DNA of 64,000 nucleotides from Bacillota bacterium (GTDB lineage: Bacteria > Bacillota > Clostridia > Christensenellales > Aristaeellaceae). Under the pieces are notes generated by a model. It did no database searches. It worked only from the letters and a program-made list of their open reading frames with translations, and was not told the origin of the DNA. Made by a program: the position numbers and the translations under genes. The stretch lies in NCBI GenBank assembly GCA_023411395.1, contig JAEYOV010000068.1, positions 71,624 through 135,623 of the forward strand, in the 5' to 3' direction. Position 1 is the stretch's first letter, and the number at the start of each line of letters is the position of its first letter. Positions 25,433 to 32,799 of the stretch are shown here, piece by piece.

Positions 25433-26765
25433 GCCCCTGGTCGCCATCGTGGGCCGCCCCAATGTGGGCAAGTCCACTTTCTTCAACAAAATATCCGGCA
25501 AGCGTATTTCCATTGTCGAGGATGTTCCCGGCGTGACCAGAGACCGCATCTATGCCGACGTTGATTGGATGGGCCGCAAGTTCACGCTCATCGATACGGG
25601 CGGCATCGACCCTCACAGCGAGGATGTGCTGCTTTCCCAGATGCGGCACCAGGCGCAAATGGCCATGGACATGGCTGATGTGATCTGCTTTTTTGTGGAC
25701 GCCAGGGCCGGCCTCACACCGGATGACGAAGAGGTGGCGCGGCTCTTGCGCAAAACCCGCAAGCCTCTTTTGCTCGTCGTGAACAAGCTGGATTATTCCG
25801 GGATGGAAGATGTCCGTTATGAGTATTACGCGCTGGGCCTGGGCGACCCCATCGGCATTTCCAGCGTAAACATGCTGGGCCTGGGCGACCTTTTGGAGCA
25901 AATTGTAAACCACCTTCCCCCGCCTGACCCTGAAGAGCAGGACGAAGACGGGCATGTGCTGCAATTGGCTGTGGTAGGGCGGCCCAATGTGGGCAAAAGC
26001 TCGCTGGTGAACAAACTGCTCAATCAGGAGCGCGCCATGGTCTCCGACATTCCCGGTACCACCAGGGACGCCATCGACACGCGCTTTACCGGCAAGGACG
26101 GCACGGAATACAACATTATCGATACCGCGGGCATGCGCCGCAAGCGGTCCATTGAGGAAGACACGCTGGAACGATACAGCGTGCTGCGCAGCATCGCTGC
26201 CATCCGCCGCTGTGACGTGGCGCTGATTTTGATCGACGCCAGGGACGGGGTTACCGAGCAGGACACGAAGATCGCCGGCATGGTGCATGAGGAAGGCAAG
26301 GGTGCCGTCATCGTTGTCAATAAGTGGGACGCGGTGGAAAAGGATACCGGTACCCTGGAAACCTACCGCAAGGAAGTGCTGGAAGCGCTGAAGTTCATGG
26401 ACTACGCCCCGGTGCTTTTCCTCTCGGCGCTGACCGGACAAAGGGTGCACACGGTGCTGGAGTGGGTGGACAAGGTATGGGCGCAGTGCTCCAAGCGTGT
26501 GCCAACCGGGCTTTTGAACGATGTGCTGGCGGATGCGCAAGGCGCATTGCAGCCTCCCGCTACCGGCGGGCGAAGGCTGAAAATCTACTACGCCACCCAG
26601 CAGGCCGTTTGCCCGCCCGCCTTTGTGCTGTTTGTGAATGACCAAACACTGATGCATTTTGCCTACCAGCGGTACCTGGAAAACCATTTCCGCAAAACAT
26701 TCGGCTTTGAGGGGACACCCCTGCGCTTCGTACTTCGGGAAAAGCAAAAGGAGAATCAGCCATGA
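25425..26765 (+). CDS. der: Ribosome biogenesis GTPase Der (EngA)
   Basis: Der is an essential GTPase for 50S subunit assembly with two tandem G domains. Both are visible in the 446-residue product: GRPNVGKST near residue 10 with DTGG, and a second GRPNVGKSS near residue 185 with DTAGMRRK and NKWD. A C-terminal KH-like domain follows (LKIYYATQQAVCPPAFVLFVN). It overlaps both neighbours (8 bp upstream, 4 bp with plsY), so the three genes form one tightly coupled operon. Confidence 0.97.
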   Translation: MAKPLVAIVGRPNVGKSTFFNKISGKRISIVEDVPGVTRDRIYADVDWMGRKFTLIDTGGIDPHSEDVLLSQMRHQAQMAMDMADVICFFVDARAGLTPDDEEVARLLRKTRKPLLLVVNKLDYSGMEDVRYEYYALGLGDPIGISSVNMLGLGDLLEQIVNHLPPPDPEEQDEDGHVLQLAVVGRPNVGKSSLVNKLLNQERAMVSDIPGTTRDAIDTRFTGKDGTEYNIIDTAGMRRKRSIEEDTLERYSVLRSIAAIRRCDVALILIDARDGVTEQDTKIAGMVHEEGKGAVIVVNKWDAVEKDTGTLETYRKEVLEALKFMDYAPVLFLSALTGQRVHTVLEWVDKVWAQCSKRVPTGLLNDVLADAQGALQPPATGGRRLKIYYATQQAVCPPAFVLFVNDQTLMHFAYQRYLENHFRKTFGFEGTPLRFVLREKQKENQP

Positions 26766-27367
26766 ACCAGATTCTTTCCTATTCAGCGGCGGCTGTTGCA
26801 GGATATTTGCTGGGTTCCATCTCCACCGGCCTGCTCGTTGCCCAAACAAGCCCCAATGTTGATCTGCGCAAGGAAGGCAGCAAGAGCACCGGGGCCACCA
26901 ACGTATTGCGCGTGCTTGGCAAAAAGCCCGCTGCCATCACCTTTGTGGGCGACTTTTTGAAGGTGCTGCTGGCCATGGTCATCGGAAGCCTGCTGGATAA
27001 ACAGTATGGGGCCATGATTGGCGGCCTTGCAGGGGTCATCGGCCACAACTGGCCCGTCTACTATCAGTTCAAGGGCGGGAAAGGCGTCGCCAGCTCCGTG
27101 GCGGTGATGCTGTATGTGTTTCCCGTTTACGGTCTGATCGCCCTCTTGTTCTTCTTTTTGCTGGTGTTGTTGACCAAGTACATTTCATTGGGCAGCATGG
27201 CCATGCTGGCGTTGTTTGCGGTACTGGTGATCATACCCAACTGGGGCAATTGGCTCATTTGCGCCTGGGCCGTGGCATTGGCCGCGCTTTGCATTTTCCG
27301 GCACCGGGCAAACATCGGCCGGCTCATCAGAGGTACGGAAAACAAGCTCTCCCTAAGGAGCAAGTAA
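26762..27367 (+). CDS. plsY: Glycerol-3-phosphate acyltransferase PlsY
   Basis: PlsY transfers an acyl group from acyl-phosphate to glycerol-3-phosphate, the first committed step of phospholipid synthesis. The 201-residue membrane protein has the family motifs GSISTGLLV, DLRKEGSKSTGATNVLR and KGGKGVASSVAVML, with about five hydrophobic helices. The ATG overlaps the der stop (ATGA). In many Clostridia gpsA follows, but here the next gene is in the opposite direction. Confidence 0.95.
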   Translation: MNQILSYSAAAVAGYLLGSISTGLLVAQTSPNVDLRKEGSKSTGATNVLRVLGKKPAAITFVGDFLKVLLAMVIGSLLDKQYGAMIGGLAGVIGHNWPVYYQFKGGKGVASSVAVMLYVFPVYGLIALLFFFLLVLLTKYISLGSMAMLALFAVLVIIPNWGNWLICAWAVALAALCIFRHRANIGRLIRGTENKLSLRSK

Positions 27368-27387
27368 TCTCGGGAAGAGCTTGTACG

Positions 27388-28485
27388 CTACTTATTCTCT
27401 TTGCCTATTCCCCGCATGACGTGTACCAGAAAGTCCTGGGCGTTGGCGATAAAGCTTACCACAGACAGGCTTCCCCTGTCCCGAAGCTTATTGACGGCAA
27501 ACTCCGATATATCCACCGTATAAAAGAACACGGGCCTTATGACGCCTTCCTTCACGCAAAAGGAGGGCGTTATATTTCCTGTGGCAATGGTATGAAGCTG
27601 CGTAGCCATGCAGATGACGGTGGTAGCCTTCGTTACCAGATCACGCATGGCATCCTGCCCATCATATACGTTGGCATACACCTCCGGCAGCGGTCCGTCG
27701 TCCCGGATGGAGCCGGTGAGCACATAGGGAATGTTTTTCTTCACGCAGGCATGTATGATGCCGTCGCGAATCTTGTATACCTCAATGAATTGGGGGATGG
27801 AGCCGCAGCGGCGAACCTTGTTGATGACGTCTATGTGGTGATAGTGCCCGTTCATCATGGATTCCTGGGTATAAATATCCTGCCCCAGCGCCGTGCGGAA
27901 AAGCCCGCCTTCCAGATCGTGGGTAGCCAGCGCATTGCCTGCCTGCAGCCCGTGGACATAGCCCTGGCGGATCAGCTTCGCCATGGCTTCCCTGGCATCC
28001 GAATCAAAAGAGCAGGCCGGACCCAGCACCCAAAGGATGAATCCATGCTCCCGTTCGTATTCCAGGCGCTGATAGAGCTGGTCATAATCCCTGGAATAGG
28101 AGGTCTCCCGGGATCTGCTTGTACGGAAAGCAAAGGATTCCGCAGCTTCCCCCTCCCGCCCGAAGCCGTCGGGATGCACAAAAATCCCCTCGCTGCCGTT
28201 TTCCGTGCGCCCGACCACCACCATTTCCCCCGCCACAAGGCGGCGGAATTCGCGGATGGCTATTGTGCCGGCCGGCTCCACCACGGCCACGCAATCCATA
28301 CGGGATTGTTCCGCCAGCATCCATCTGCCGCCTACCTTGAAATATTCGGGGAAAATCGTGGTGGCGTGATAATTTTCCGGCGCTACGCCGTTAACCGGCG
28401 CGGGCGCCAAAGCGGCGTTGGGTGCGTGAACAAAGCGGTCGGCAGAAAAATCCGGCGCATGGTAAACGGGCATGGAAAAGTGCAT
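27388..28485 (-). CDS. TIGR00300-type (LOR/SDH-region, ornithine cyclodeaminase-like) protein
   Basis: The 365-residue product resembles the TIGR00300 family, which shares a region with LOR/SDH enzymes and includes archaeal ornithine cyclodeaminase and the C-terminal half of cyanobacterial AgrE. Recognised blocks are GLQAGNALATHDLEGGLF, NGHYHHIDVINKVR, VLTGSIRDDGPLPEV, QLHTIATGNI and VNKLRDRGS. The family binds NAD. The likely reaction is ornithine to proline plus ammonia, but this is inference. ATG 28485 has AAGGAGTG. A longer in-frame extension to 28680 crosses the divergent promoter region. It converges with plsY. Confidence 0.72.
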   Translation of the reverse strand: MHFSMPVYHAPDFSADRFVHAPNAALAPAPVNGVAPENYHATTIFPEYFKVGGRWMLAEQSRMDCVAVVEPAGTIAIREFRRLVAGEMVVVGRTENGSEGIFVHPDGFGREGEAAESFAFRTSRSRETSYSRDYDQLYQRLEYEREHGFILWVLGPACSFDSDAREAMAKLIRQGYVHGLQAGNALATHDLEGGLFRTALGQDIYTQESMMNGHYHHIDVINKVRRCGSIPQFIEVYKIRDGIIHACVKKNIPYVLTGSIRDDGPLPEVYANVYDGQDAMRDLVTKATTVICMATQLHTIATGNITPSFCVKEGVIRPVFFYTVDISEFAVNKLRDRGSLSVVSFIANAQDFLVHVMRGIGKENK

Positions 28486-28623
28486 GGGAACACTCCTTTG
28501 CATAATGCAATGTATATCGTGCTTTTTATACATCATACGGCAACCCTTGCGAAAAAGCAATAAAAGAAAAGCGCCCTTCCCGCCGTTCCTATTAACGTAC
28601 TCCGCTGCCATACGCCCCGTCCC

Positions 28624-28652
28624 TGTACAGGCAGCCGGATACCTGCTATAAT
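28624..28652 (+). promoter_or_regulatory. Promoter of the RlmI-type methyltransferase
   Basis: TGTACA at 28624-28629, 17-bp spacer, TATAAT at 28647-28652 with an upstream TG (extended -10), 26 bp before the start codon. Confidence 0.6.
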
Positions 28653-28678
28653 GGACGCATTGCATCAAGGAGGAACCC

Positions 28679-29851
28679 ATGGCATCGGCGATTTTGAATC
28701 CAGGCAGGGAAGCCCGCGTCTATAGCGGCCATCCCTGGGTATTCCGCAGCGATATTGCCCGCGTAGAGGGCCGGCACGAGCCCGGCGATGTGGTGAAAGT
28801 GGTGTCGAGCAAGGGCAGGTTGCTGGGCATGGCTCTATATAATCCCCAGTCGCAGATCGCGCTGCGGATGATGAGCCTCAAGGAAGAGGCCATCAATGCC
28901 GCCTTTATATTTGACCGGGTGAAGAGGGCGGTGGAATACCGCAAAAAGTTTGCGGACTTGAAAAGCTGCCGTTTGATCTTTGCCGAAAGCGACGGGCTGC
29001 CAGCCATGATTGTGGACAGCTTTGGCGATGTGCTTGTGCTGCAGTGCCTGTCCCTGGGCATGGAGCGCTTCAAGGCCGATGTGGTGAGCGCGCTGATGGA
29101 GCTTGTGCACCCTGCAGGCATCTATGAGCGCAATGACGTGCCCGTGCGCGCCCTGGAGGGCCTGGAGCAAAAGAAAGCGCTGCTGTACGGCCATGTGCCC
29201 GAACGGGTGGAAATGACCGAAAACGGCGTCCGTTTCCTGGTGGATGTCATTGAGGGGCAAAAGACCGGCTTTTTCCTGGATCAAAAAGAAAACAGGGCGG
29301 CCATCGCCCCGTTCGTACGGGATGCCAGGGTGCTTGACTGCTTTACCCATACGGGCAGTTTTGCGCTGCACGCAGGGCATTACGGCGCCAAGGAAGTACT
29401 TGGAGTAGACATATCGGCCCATGCCTGTGCCGTGGCGGGAGAAAATGCCGCGTTGAACGGCTTGTACGGCAGCGTGCGGTTTACGGAAGCCAACGCATTC
29501 GACTTTCTGCGCGCCCAGTACGATGAAAAAGAGCAATACGATATGGTGATCCTCGACCCGCCGGCCTTTACCAAAACGCGCTCCGCCGTGGAAGGCGCCA
29601 CCAGAGGCTATAAGGAAATCAACCTTCGGGCCATGAAGCTTTTGCGGGACGGCGGATTCCTTGTCACCTGCTCCTGCTCCCAGCACATCCTTCCCGGGCC
29701 GTTCCTGGACATTGTGAAGGATGCCGCCCGGGACGCCAGAGTGCAGCTTCGGCAAATTGAATACCGCACCCAGGGACGGGACCATCCCATCCTTCCCGCC
29801 GCGCCGGAAACACAATACTTAAAGTGCGGTATCTTTCAGGTTTTCTCGTAA
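28679..29851 (+). CDS. Class I SAM-dependent rRNA methyltransferase (RlmI/YwbD type)
   Basis: This 390-residue protein has an N-terminal PUA domain (HPWVFRSDIARVEGRHEPGDVVKV) and a central EEHEE-like domain. Its Rossmann methyltransferase domain carries GQKTGFFLDQKENR, VLDCFTHTGSFALHA and the catalytic-loop VILDPPAFTK. RlmI-type enzymes make 5-methylcytosine in 23S rRNA. The exact target base here is not proven. ATG 28679 has AAGGAGGAACCC upstream and its own promoter. It converges with deoD across a strong bidirectional terminator. Confidence 0.9.
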   Translation: MASAILNPGREARVYSGHPWVFRSDIARVEGRHEPGDVVKVVSSKGRLLGMALYNPQSQIALRMMSLKEEAINAAFIFDRVKRAVEYRKKFADLKSCRLIFAESDGLPAMIVDSFGDVLVLQCLSLGMERFKADVVSALMELVHPAGIYERNDVPVRALEGLEQKKALLYGHVPERVEMTENGVRFLVDVIEGQKTGFFLDQKENRAAIAPFVRDARVLDCFTHTGSFALHAGHYGAKEVLGVDISAHACAVAGENAALNGLYGSVRFTEANAFDFLRAQYDEKEQYDMVILDPPAFTKTRSAVEGATRGYKEINLRAMKLLRDGGFLVTCSCSQHILPGPFLDIVKDAARDARVQLRQIEYRTQGRDHPILPAAPETQYLKCGIFQVFS

Positions 29852-29857
29852 AAAATA

Positions 29858-29882
29858 CGGGCGGCGCGATTCGCGCCGCCCG
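29858..29882. terminator. Bidirectional terminator between the methyltransferase gene and deoD
   Basis: A perfect 12-bp GC-rich stem (CGGGCGGCGCGA with its complement) is flanked by a run of A on the left and a T-containing tract on the right. It sits in the 44-bp convergent gap. Confidence 0.7.
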
Positions 29883-29895
29883 CTTTGCTTATTGA

Positions 29896-30603
29896 TTATG
29901 CCACTTCCAGAGCAATCTCCATCATTTGCGTCAGCGCAGTCTGCCTCTGCTGGGCAGTCATTCCTTCCCCTGTGAAGGGGTTATCGGAAATGGTGCACAG
30001 GCACAGCGCGTTCTTGCCGGCCCTGGCGGCGTTCAGGTACAGTGCCGCCGCTTCCATCTCCACCGCCAGCACGCCCAGCTTTTGCAGCTTGCCCAAAGGT
30101 TCGGACTCATCATAGAAGATGTCGGAGGAGTAGATGGAACCTACCTTTACATCCACGCCGGTCTTCTTCCCCGCTTCCACGGCCTTTTGCAAAAGCGCGT
30201 AGGAGCAGGATGGGGCCAGGTTGCCGTTAAAGCCAAACTGAACCCCAAAATTGGAATTGGTATAGCAGCTCATGCCGGCCACGATGTCCTGCACCTTCAG
30301 CGTTTGGGAAATCATCCCCGCGGAACCGATGCGCAGTATGTTTTCCACACCGTAAAAATGGAACAGCTCATAGGAATAGATGCCGATGGAGGGCATACCC
30401 ATGCCGGAGGCCATAACGGAAACGCGCTTGCCCTTGTAAAAGCCCGTATAGCCCTGTACGCCACGGACGTTATTGACCAAAACGGCTTTCTGCAAATACG
30501 TCTCCGCTATGAATTTGGAGCGGAGCGGGTCCCCCGGCATCAGCACGATCTTGGCGAAATCGCCTGCTTTGGCGGTAATGTGGGGCGTTGGGATGAAATC
30601 CAT
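29896..30603 (-). CDS. deoD: Purine nucleoside phosphorylase DeoD
   Basis: DeoD cleaves purine (deoxy)nucleosides with phosphate to the base and (deoxy)ribose-1-phosphate. The 235-residue length is typical of the hexameric NP-I family. Motifs are TPHITAKAGDFAKIVLMPGDPLR, GMGMPSIGIYSYEL, RIGSAGMI, VEMEAAALYLNAA, and SDNPFTGE with the catalytic Asp. It is monocistronic, with a promoter at 30646-30675. Confidence 0.95.
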   Translation of the reverse strand: MDFIPTPHITAKAGDFAKIVLMPGDPLRSKFIAETYLQKAVLVNNVRGVQGYTGFYKGKRVSVMASGMGMPSIGIYSYELFHFYGVENILRIGSAGMISQTLKVQDIVAGMSCYTNSNFGVQFGFNGNLAPSCSYALLQKAVEAGKKTGVDVKVGSIYSSDIFYDESEPLGKLQKLGVLAVEMEAAALYLNAARAGKNALCLCTISDNPFTGEGMTAQQRQTALTQMMEIALEVA

Positions 30604-30645
30604 AAGTTTCCCTCCATGTCAGCAGCTTCCGCAAATTTTCATTTC

Positions 30646-30675
30646 AGTATACCATACCTTGCCATTGCCTTTCAA
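30646..30675 (-). promoter_or_regulatory. Promoter of deoD
   Basis: TTGAAA at 30670-30675, 18-bp spacer, TATACT at 30646-30651 with an upstream TG. Confidence 0.6.
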
Positions 30676-30702
30676 TTGCCAGCCGCAGCGGCGTATGGAA
30701 AA

Positions 30703-30727
30703 CCCTCCGGGATTATAACCCGGAGGG
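30703..30727 (-). terminator. Terminator after cysK
   Basis: A 9-bp stem (CCCTCCGGG with CCCGGAGGG), 7-base loop, followed on the minus strand by TTTT. It lies 20 bp past the cysK stop. Confidence 0.75.
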
Positions 30728-30746
30728 CAGCGGAGATTTGAAATTT

Positions 30747-31679
30747 CTAGAAAGCGAACAAGGGTGTGGACAAATACCTTTCCCCCGTATCCGGCAGGAT
30801 GACCACAATGGTCTTCCCCTCGTTCTCCGGGCGCCTGGCCAGTTGAATGGCCGCCCACAGCGCCGCGCCGGAGGAAATGCCTACCAGAACACCTTCCGCA
30901 AAGGCAATGGCCCGCCCGGTTGAAAAAGCATCCTCGTTGGCTACGGATATGATTTCATCGTATATGGCTGTATCCAGCGTGTTTGGCACAAAGCCCGCGC
31001 CGATGCCCTGAATCTTATGGGGGCCGGACCTGCCCTGGGACAGCACCGGGGAATCGGCAGGCTCCACCGCCACCACCTTGATGGCGGGATTCTTCTCCTT
31101 CAAATATTTCCCCGCCCCGGATACTGTTCCGCCGGTGCCTACGCCGGACACGAAGATATCCACCTTGCCGTCGGTGTCCGTCCAAATTTCAGGCCCCGTG
31201 GTTGTATAGTGGACAGCCGGGTTGGCGGGGTTTTCAAACTGGCTGGGCATAAACGCGCCCGGAATTTCCTTCACCAGTTCTTCCGCCTTTGCGATCGCGC
31301 CCTTCATGCCCTTGGCGCCTTCCGTCAGCACCAATTCCGCGCCATAGGCTTTCAATAGATTGCGCCGCTCCACACTCATGGTTTCCGGCATGGTGAGGAT
31401 GATTTTGTATCCCCTGCTGGCGGCCACGGATGCCAGGCCAATGCCCGTGTTGCCGCTGGTGGGCTCCACGATGACGGAGCCGGGTTTGAGCAATCCCTTT
31501 TCCTCAGTGTCGTCGATCATCGCCTTGGCGATGCGGTCCTTGACGCTTCCGGCAGGGTTGAAGTATTCCAGCTTGGCGATGATATCGGCCTTCAGGCCTT
31601 CCTTTTCTTTCACGTGCGTCAGCGTCAGCAGCGGCGTATTCCCGATCAAGTCGGTGATCTGCCGGTAAATGCGTGCCAT
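30747..31679 (-). CDS. cysK: Cysteine synthase A
   Basis: O-acetylserine sulfhydrylase makes cysteine from O-acetyl-L-serine and sulfide with PLP. The 310-residue protein has the PLP lysine in NPAGSVKDRIA, the substrate loop PTSGNTGIGLA and the phosphate-binding GVGTGGTVSGAGKYL. ATG 31679 has GAAGGAAAAAGC; the start six codons upstream is less likely. It has a near-consensus promoter with an imperfect dyad over the start site, suggesting control by sulfur or cysteine supply. Confidence 0.95.
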   Translation of the reverse strand: MARIYRQITDLIGNTPLLTLTHVKEKEGLKADIIAKLEYFNPAGSVKDRIAKAMIDDTEEKGLLKPGSVIVEPTSGNTGIGLASVAASRGYKIILTMPETMSVERRNLLKAYGAELVLTEGAKGMKGAIAKAEELVKEIPGAFMPSQFENPANPAVHYTTTGPEIWTDTDGKVDIFVSGVGTGGTVSGAGKYLKEKNPAIKVVAVEPADSPVLSQGRSGPHKIQGIGAGFVPNTLDTAIYDEIISVANEDAFSTGRAIAFAEGVLVGISSGAALWAAIQLARRPENEGKTIVVILPDTGERYLSTPLFAF

Positions 31680-31700
31680 GCTTTTTCCTTCTTTCATTAT

Positions 31701-31726
31701 CTTAGTTTTCCTAGTGGATTAGTATG
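31701..31726 (-). promoter_or_regulatory. Candidate operator at the cysK start site (Rrf2/CymR-like)
   Basis: An imperfect dyad is centred on ACTA, with TACTAATCC on one side and GGAAAACTA on the other. It begins 1 bp after the -10 box, so it covers the transcription start. It loosely resembles operators of Rrf2-family regulators such as CymR that control cysteine genes. No such regulator is encoded in this window. Confidence 0.3.
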
Positions 31727-31727
31727 T

Positions 31728-31756
31728 ATTATACATCATTTTCCGGAAAAAGTCAA
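31728..31756 (-). promoter_or_regulatory. Promoter of cysK
   Basis: TTGACT at 31751-31756, 17-bp spacer and a perfect TATAAT at 31728-31733 with an upstream TG. This is one of the strongest promoters in the window. Confidence 0.75.
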
Positions 31757-31877
31757 TAGGTTTTCAAAAAAACGGAGAAATTTTCCTATGGATGTCCCCT
31801 GCGGAAAGCATGCAATTGTCCGCCTTATCAAACATATGCGGGAATGGCTCCTGTGAACCATTCCCGCAAACACTGTG

Positions 31878-32606
31878 CTATTTTCCGTCCCGAAGGCGCA
31901 ATGCAAGGGCCGGATAGTTGGTGATGATGCCGTCTGCCCCCAGGCCGAGCATCGCCTTTATATCCTGTTCACTATTGACTGTCCACACGTTGCAGGCGAT
32001 GCCGGCGCGATGGCAATCCTCCATGTATCCTAAAGTATTCACGCTGCCGTATTTGGGATGCACGGCTGCACAGCCTAAGGATCTGGCGTAATCCCAGGGT
32101 TTGAAAAGCTTGTTGGAATACAGGATGCCGCATTTCATATGGGGCGCGATGCTGCGCATATGGGCCAGAGAATAATGGTTAAACGAGGAATACAAAACGC
32201 GTTCCTCCATGCCGTACTTCACAACCAATGCCTGGCACGCTTCCTCCAAACCATTGGGGTTTTCATCATTGGTTTTCAGCTCGATGTTGATGTGAAGCGG
32301 TGTCGGCTGAATCAGCGCCAATACCTCTTCCAGCGTGGGAATGGTTTCCCCTTTGAAAGCAGCCATGCCGCAGGAAAAATCCAGCCGCTTGAGCTGAGCC
32401 AGAGTCAAATCGCCAATCTTTCCTTTATAACCCGTCACCCGGACCGTATCATCGTCATGGGTGACCACTACCTGTCTGTCCAGGGTGAAGTGGACATCCA
32501 GTTCAATACCGTCCGCACCAACATCCGCCGCCAGCCGAAAAGCCGCCAGCGTGTTTTCGGGAGCATCGCCGGAGGCCCCCCGGTGTGCCCAAATCCTGGT
32601 AACCAT
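31878..32606 (-). CDS. Glycerophosphodiester phosphodiesterase
   Basis: The 242-residue GDPD-family TIM barrel hydrolyses glycerophosphodiesters to glycerol-3-phosphate and an alcohol. Typical motifs are the N-terminal WAHRGASGDAPENTLAAF (with the catalytic His), DGIELDVHFT, VVTHDDDTVRVT and HINIELK, plus the C-terminal VWTVNSEQDI. There is no signal peptide, so it should be cytoplasmic. ATG 32606 has GGAGGAATTGAA upstream. A hairpin at 31838-31867 lies just past the stop. Confidence 0.92.
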   Translation of the reverse strand: MVTRIWAHRGASGDAPENTLAAFRLAADVGADGIELDVHFTLDRQVVVTHDDDTVRVTGYKGKIGDLTLAQLKRLDFSCGMAAFKGETIPTLEEVLALIQPTPLHINIELKTNDENPNGLEEACQALVVKYGMEERVLYSSFNHYSLAHMRSIAPHMKCGILYSNKLFKPWDYARSLGCAAVHPKYGSVNTLGYMEDCHRAGIACNVWTVNSEQDIKAMLGLGADGIITNYPALALRLRDGK

Positions 32607-32640
32607 TTCAATTCCTCCATCTATGGTTTCTTTAGGCAAT

Positions 32641-32669
32641 ACTCTAGCACGCCTTACAGCGCTTTGCAA
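32641..32669 (-). promoter_or_regulatory. Promoter of the glycerophosphodiesterase gene
   Basis: TTGCAA at 32664-32669, 17-bp spacer, TAGAGT at 32641-32646 with an upstream TG. Confidence 0.5.
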
Positions 32670-32729
32670 GCAAACAAATCTCTTTCACCGCCATAGCTGC
32701 CGCGGCCAACCCAAAATCAAACTCCATGG

Positions 32730-32758
32730 TTTACCTGTGATAAGAAAACTGCTATACT
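32730..32758 (+). promoter_or_regulatory. Promoter of the GH65 gene
   Basis: TTTACC at 32730-32735, 17-bp spacer, TATACT at 32753-32758 with an upstream TG, 41 bp before the ATG. Confidence 0.5.
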
Positions 32759-32799
32759 GTATATAAGTTGAACGTTAAACTTCGCGGAGGTGTCCTGAT

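Noticed and set aside
25398..26849. 483-codon minus-strand open frame
   Set aside because: Antisense to der, whose two G domains are unmistakable.
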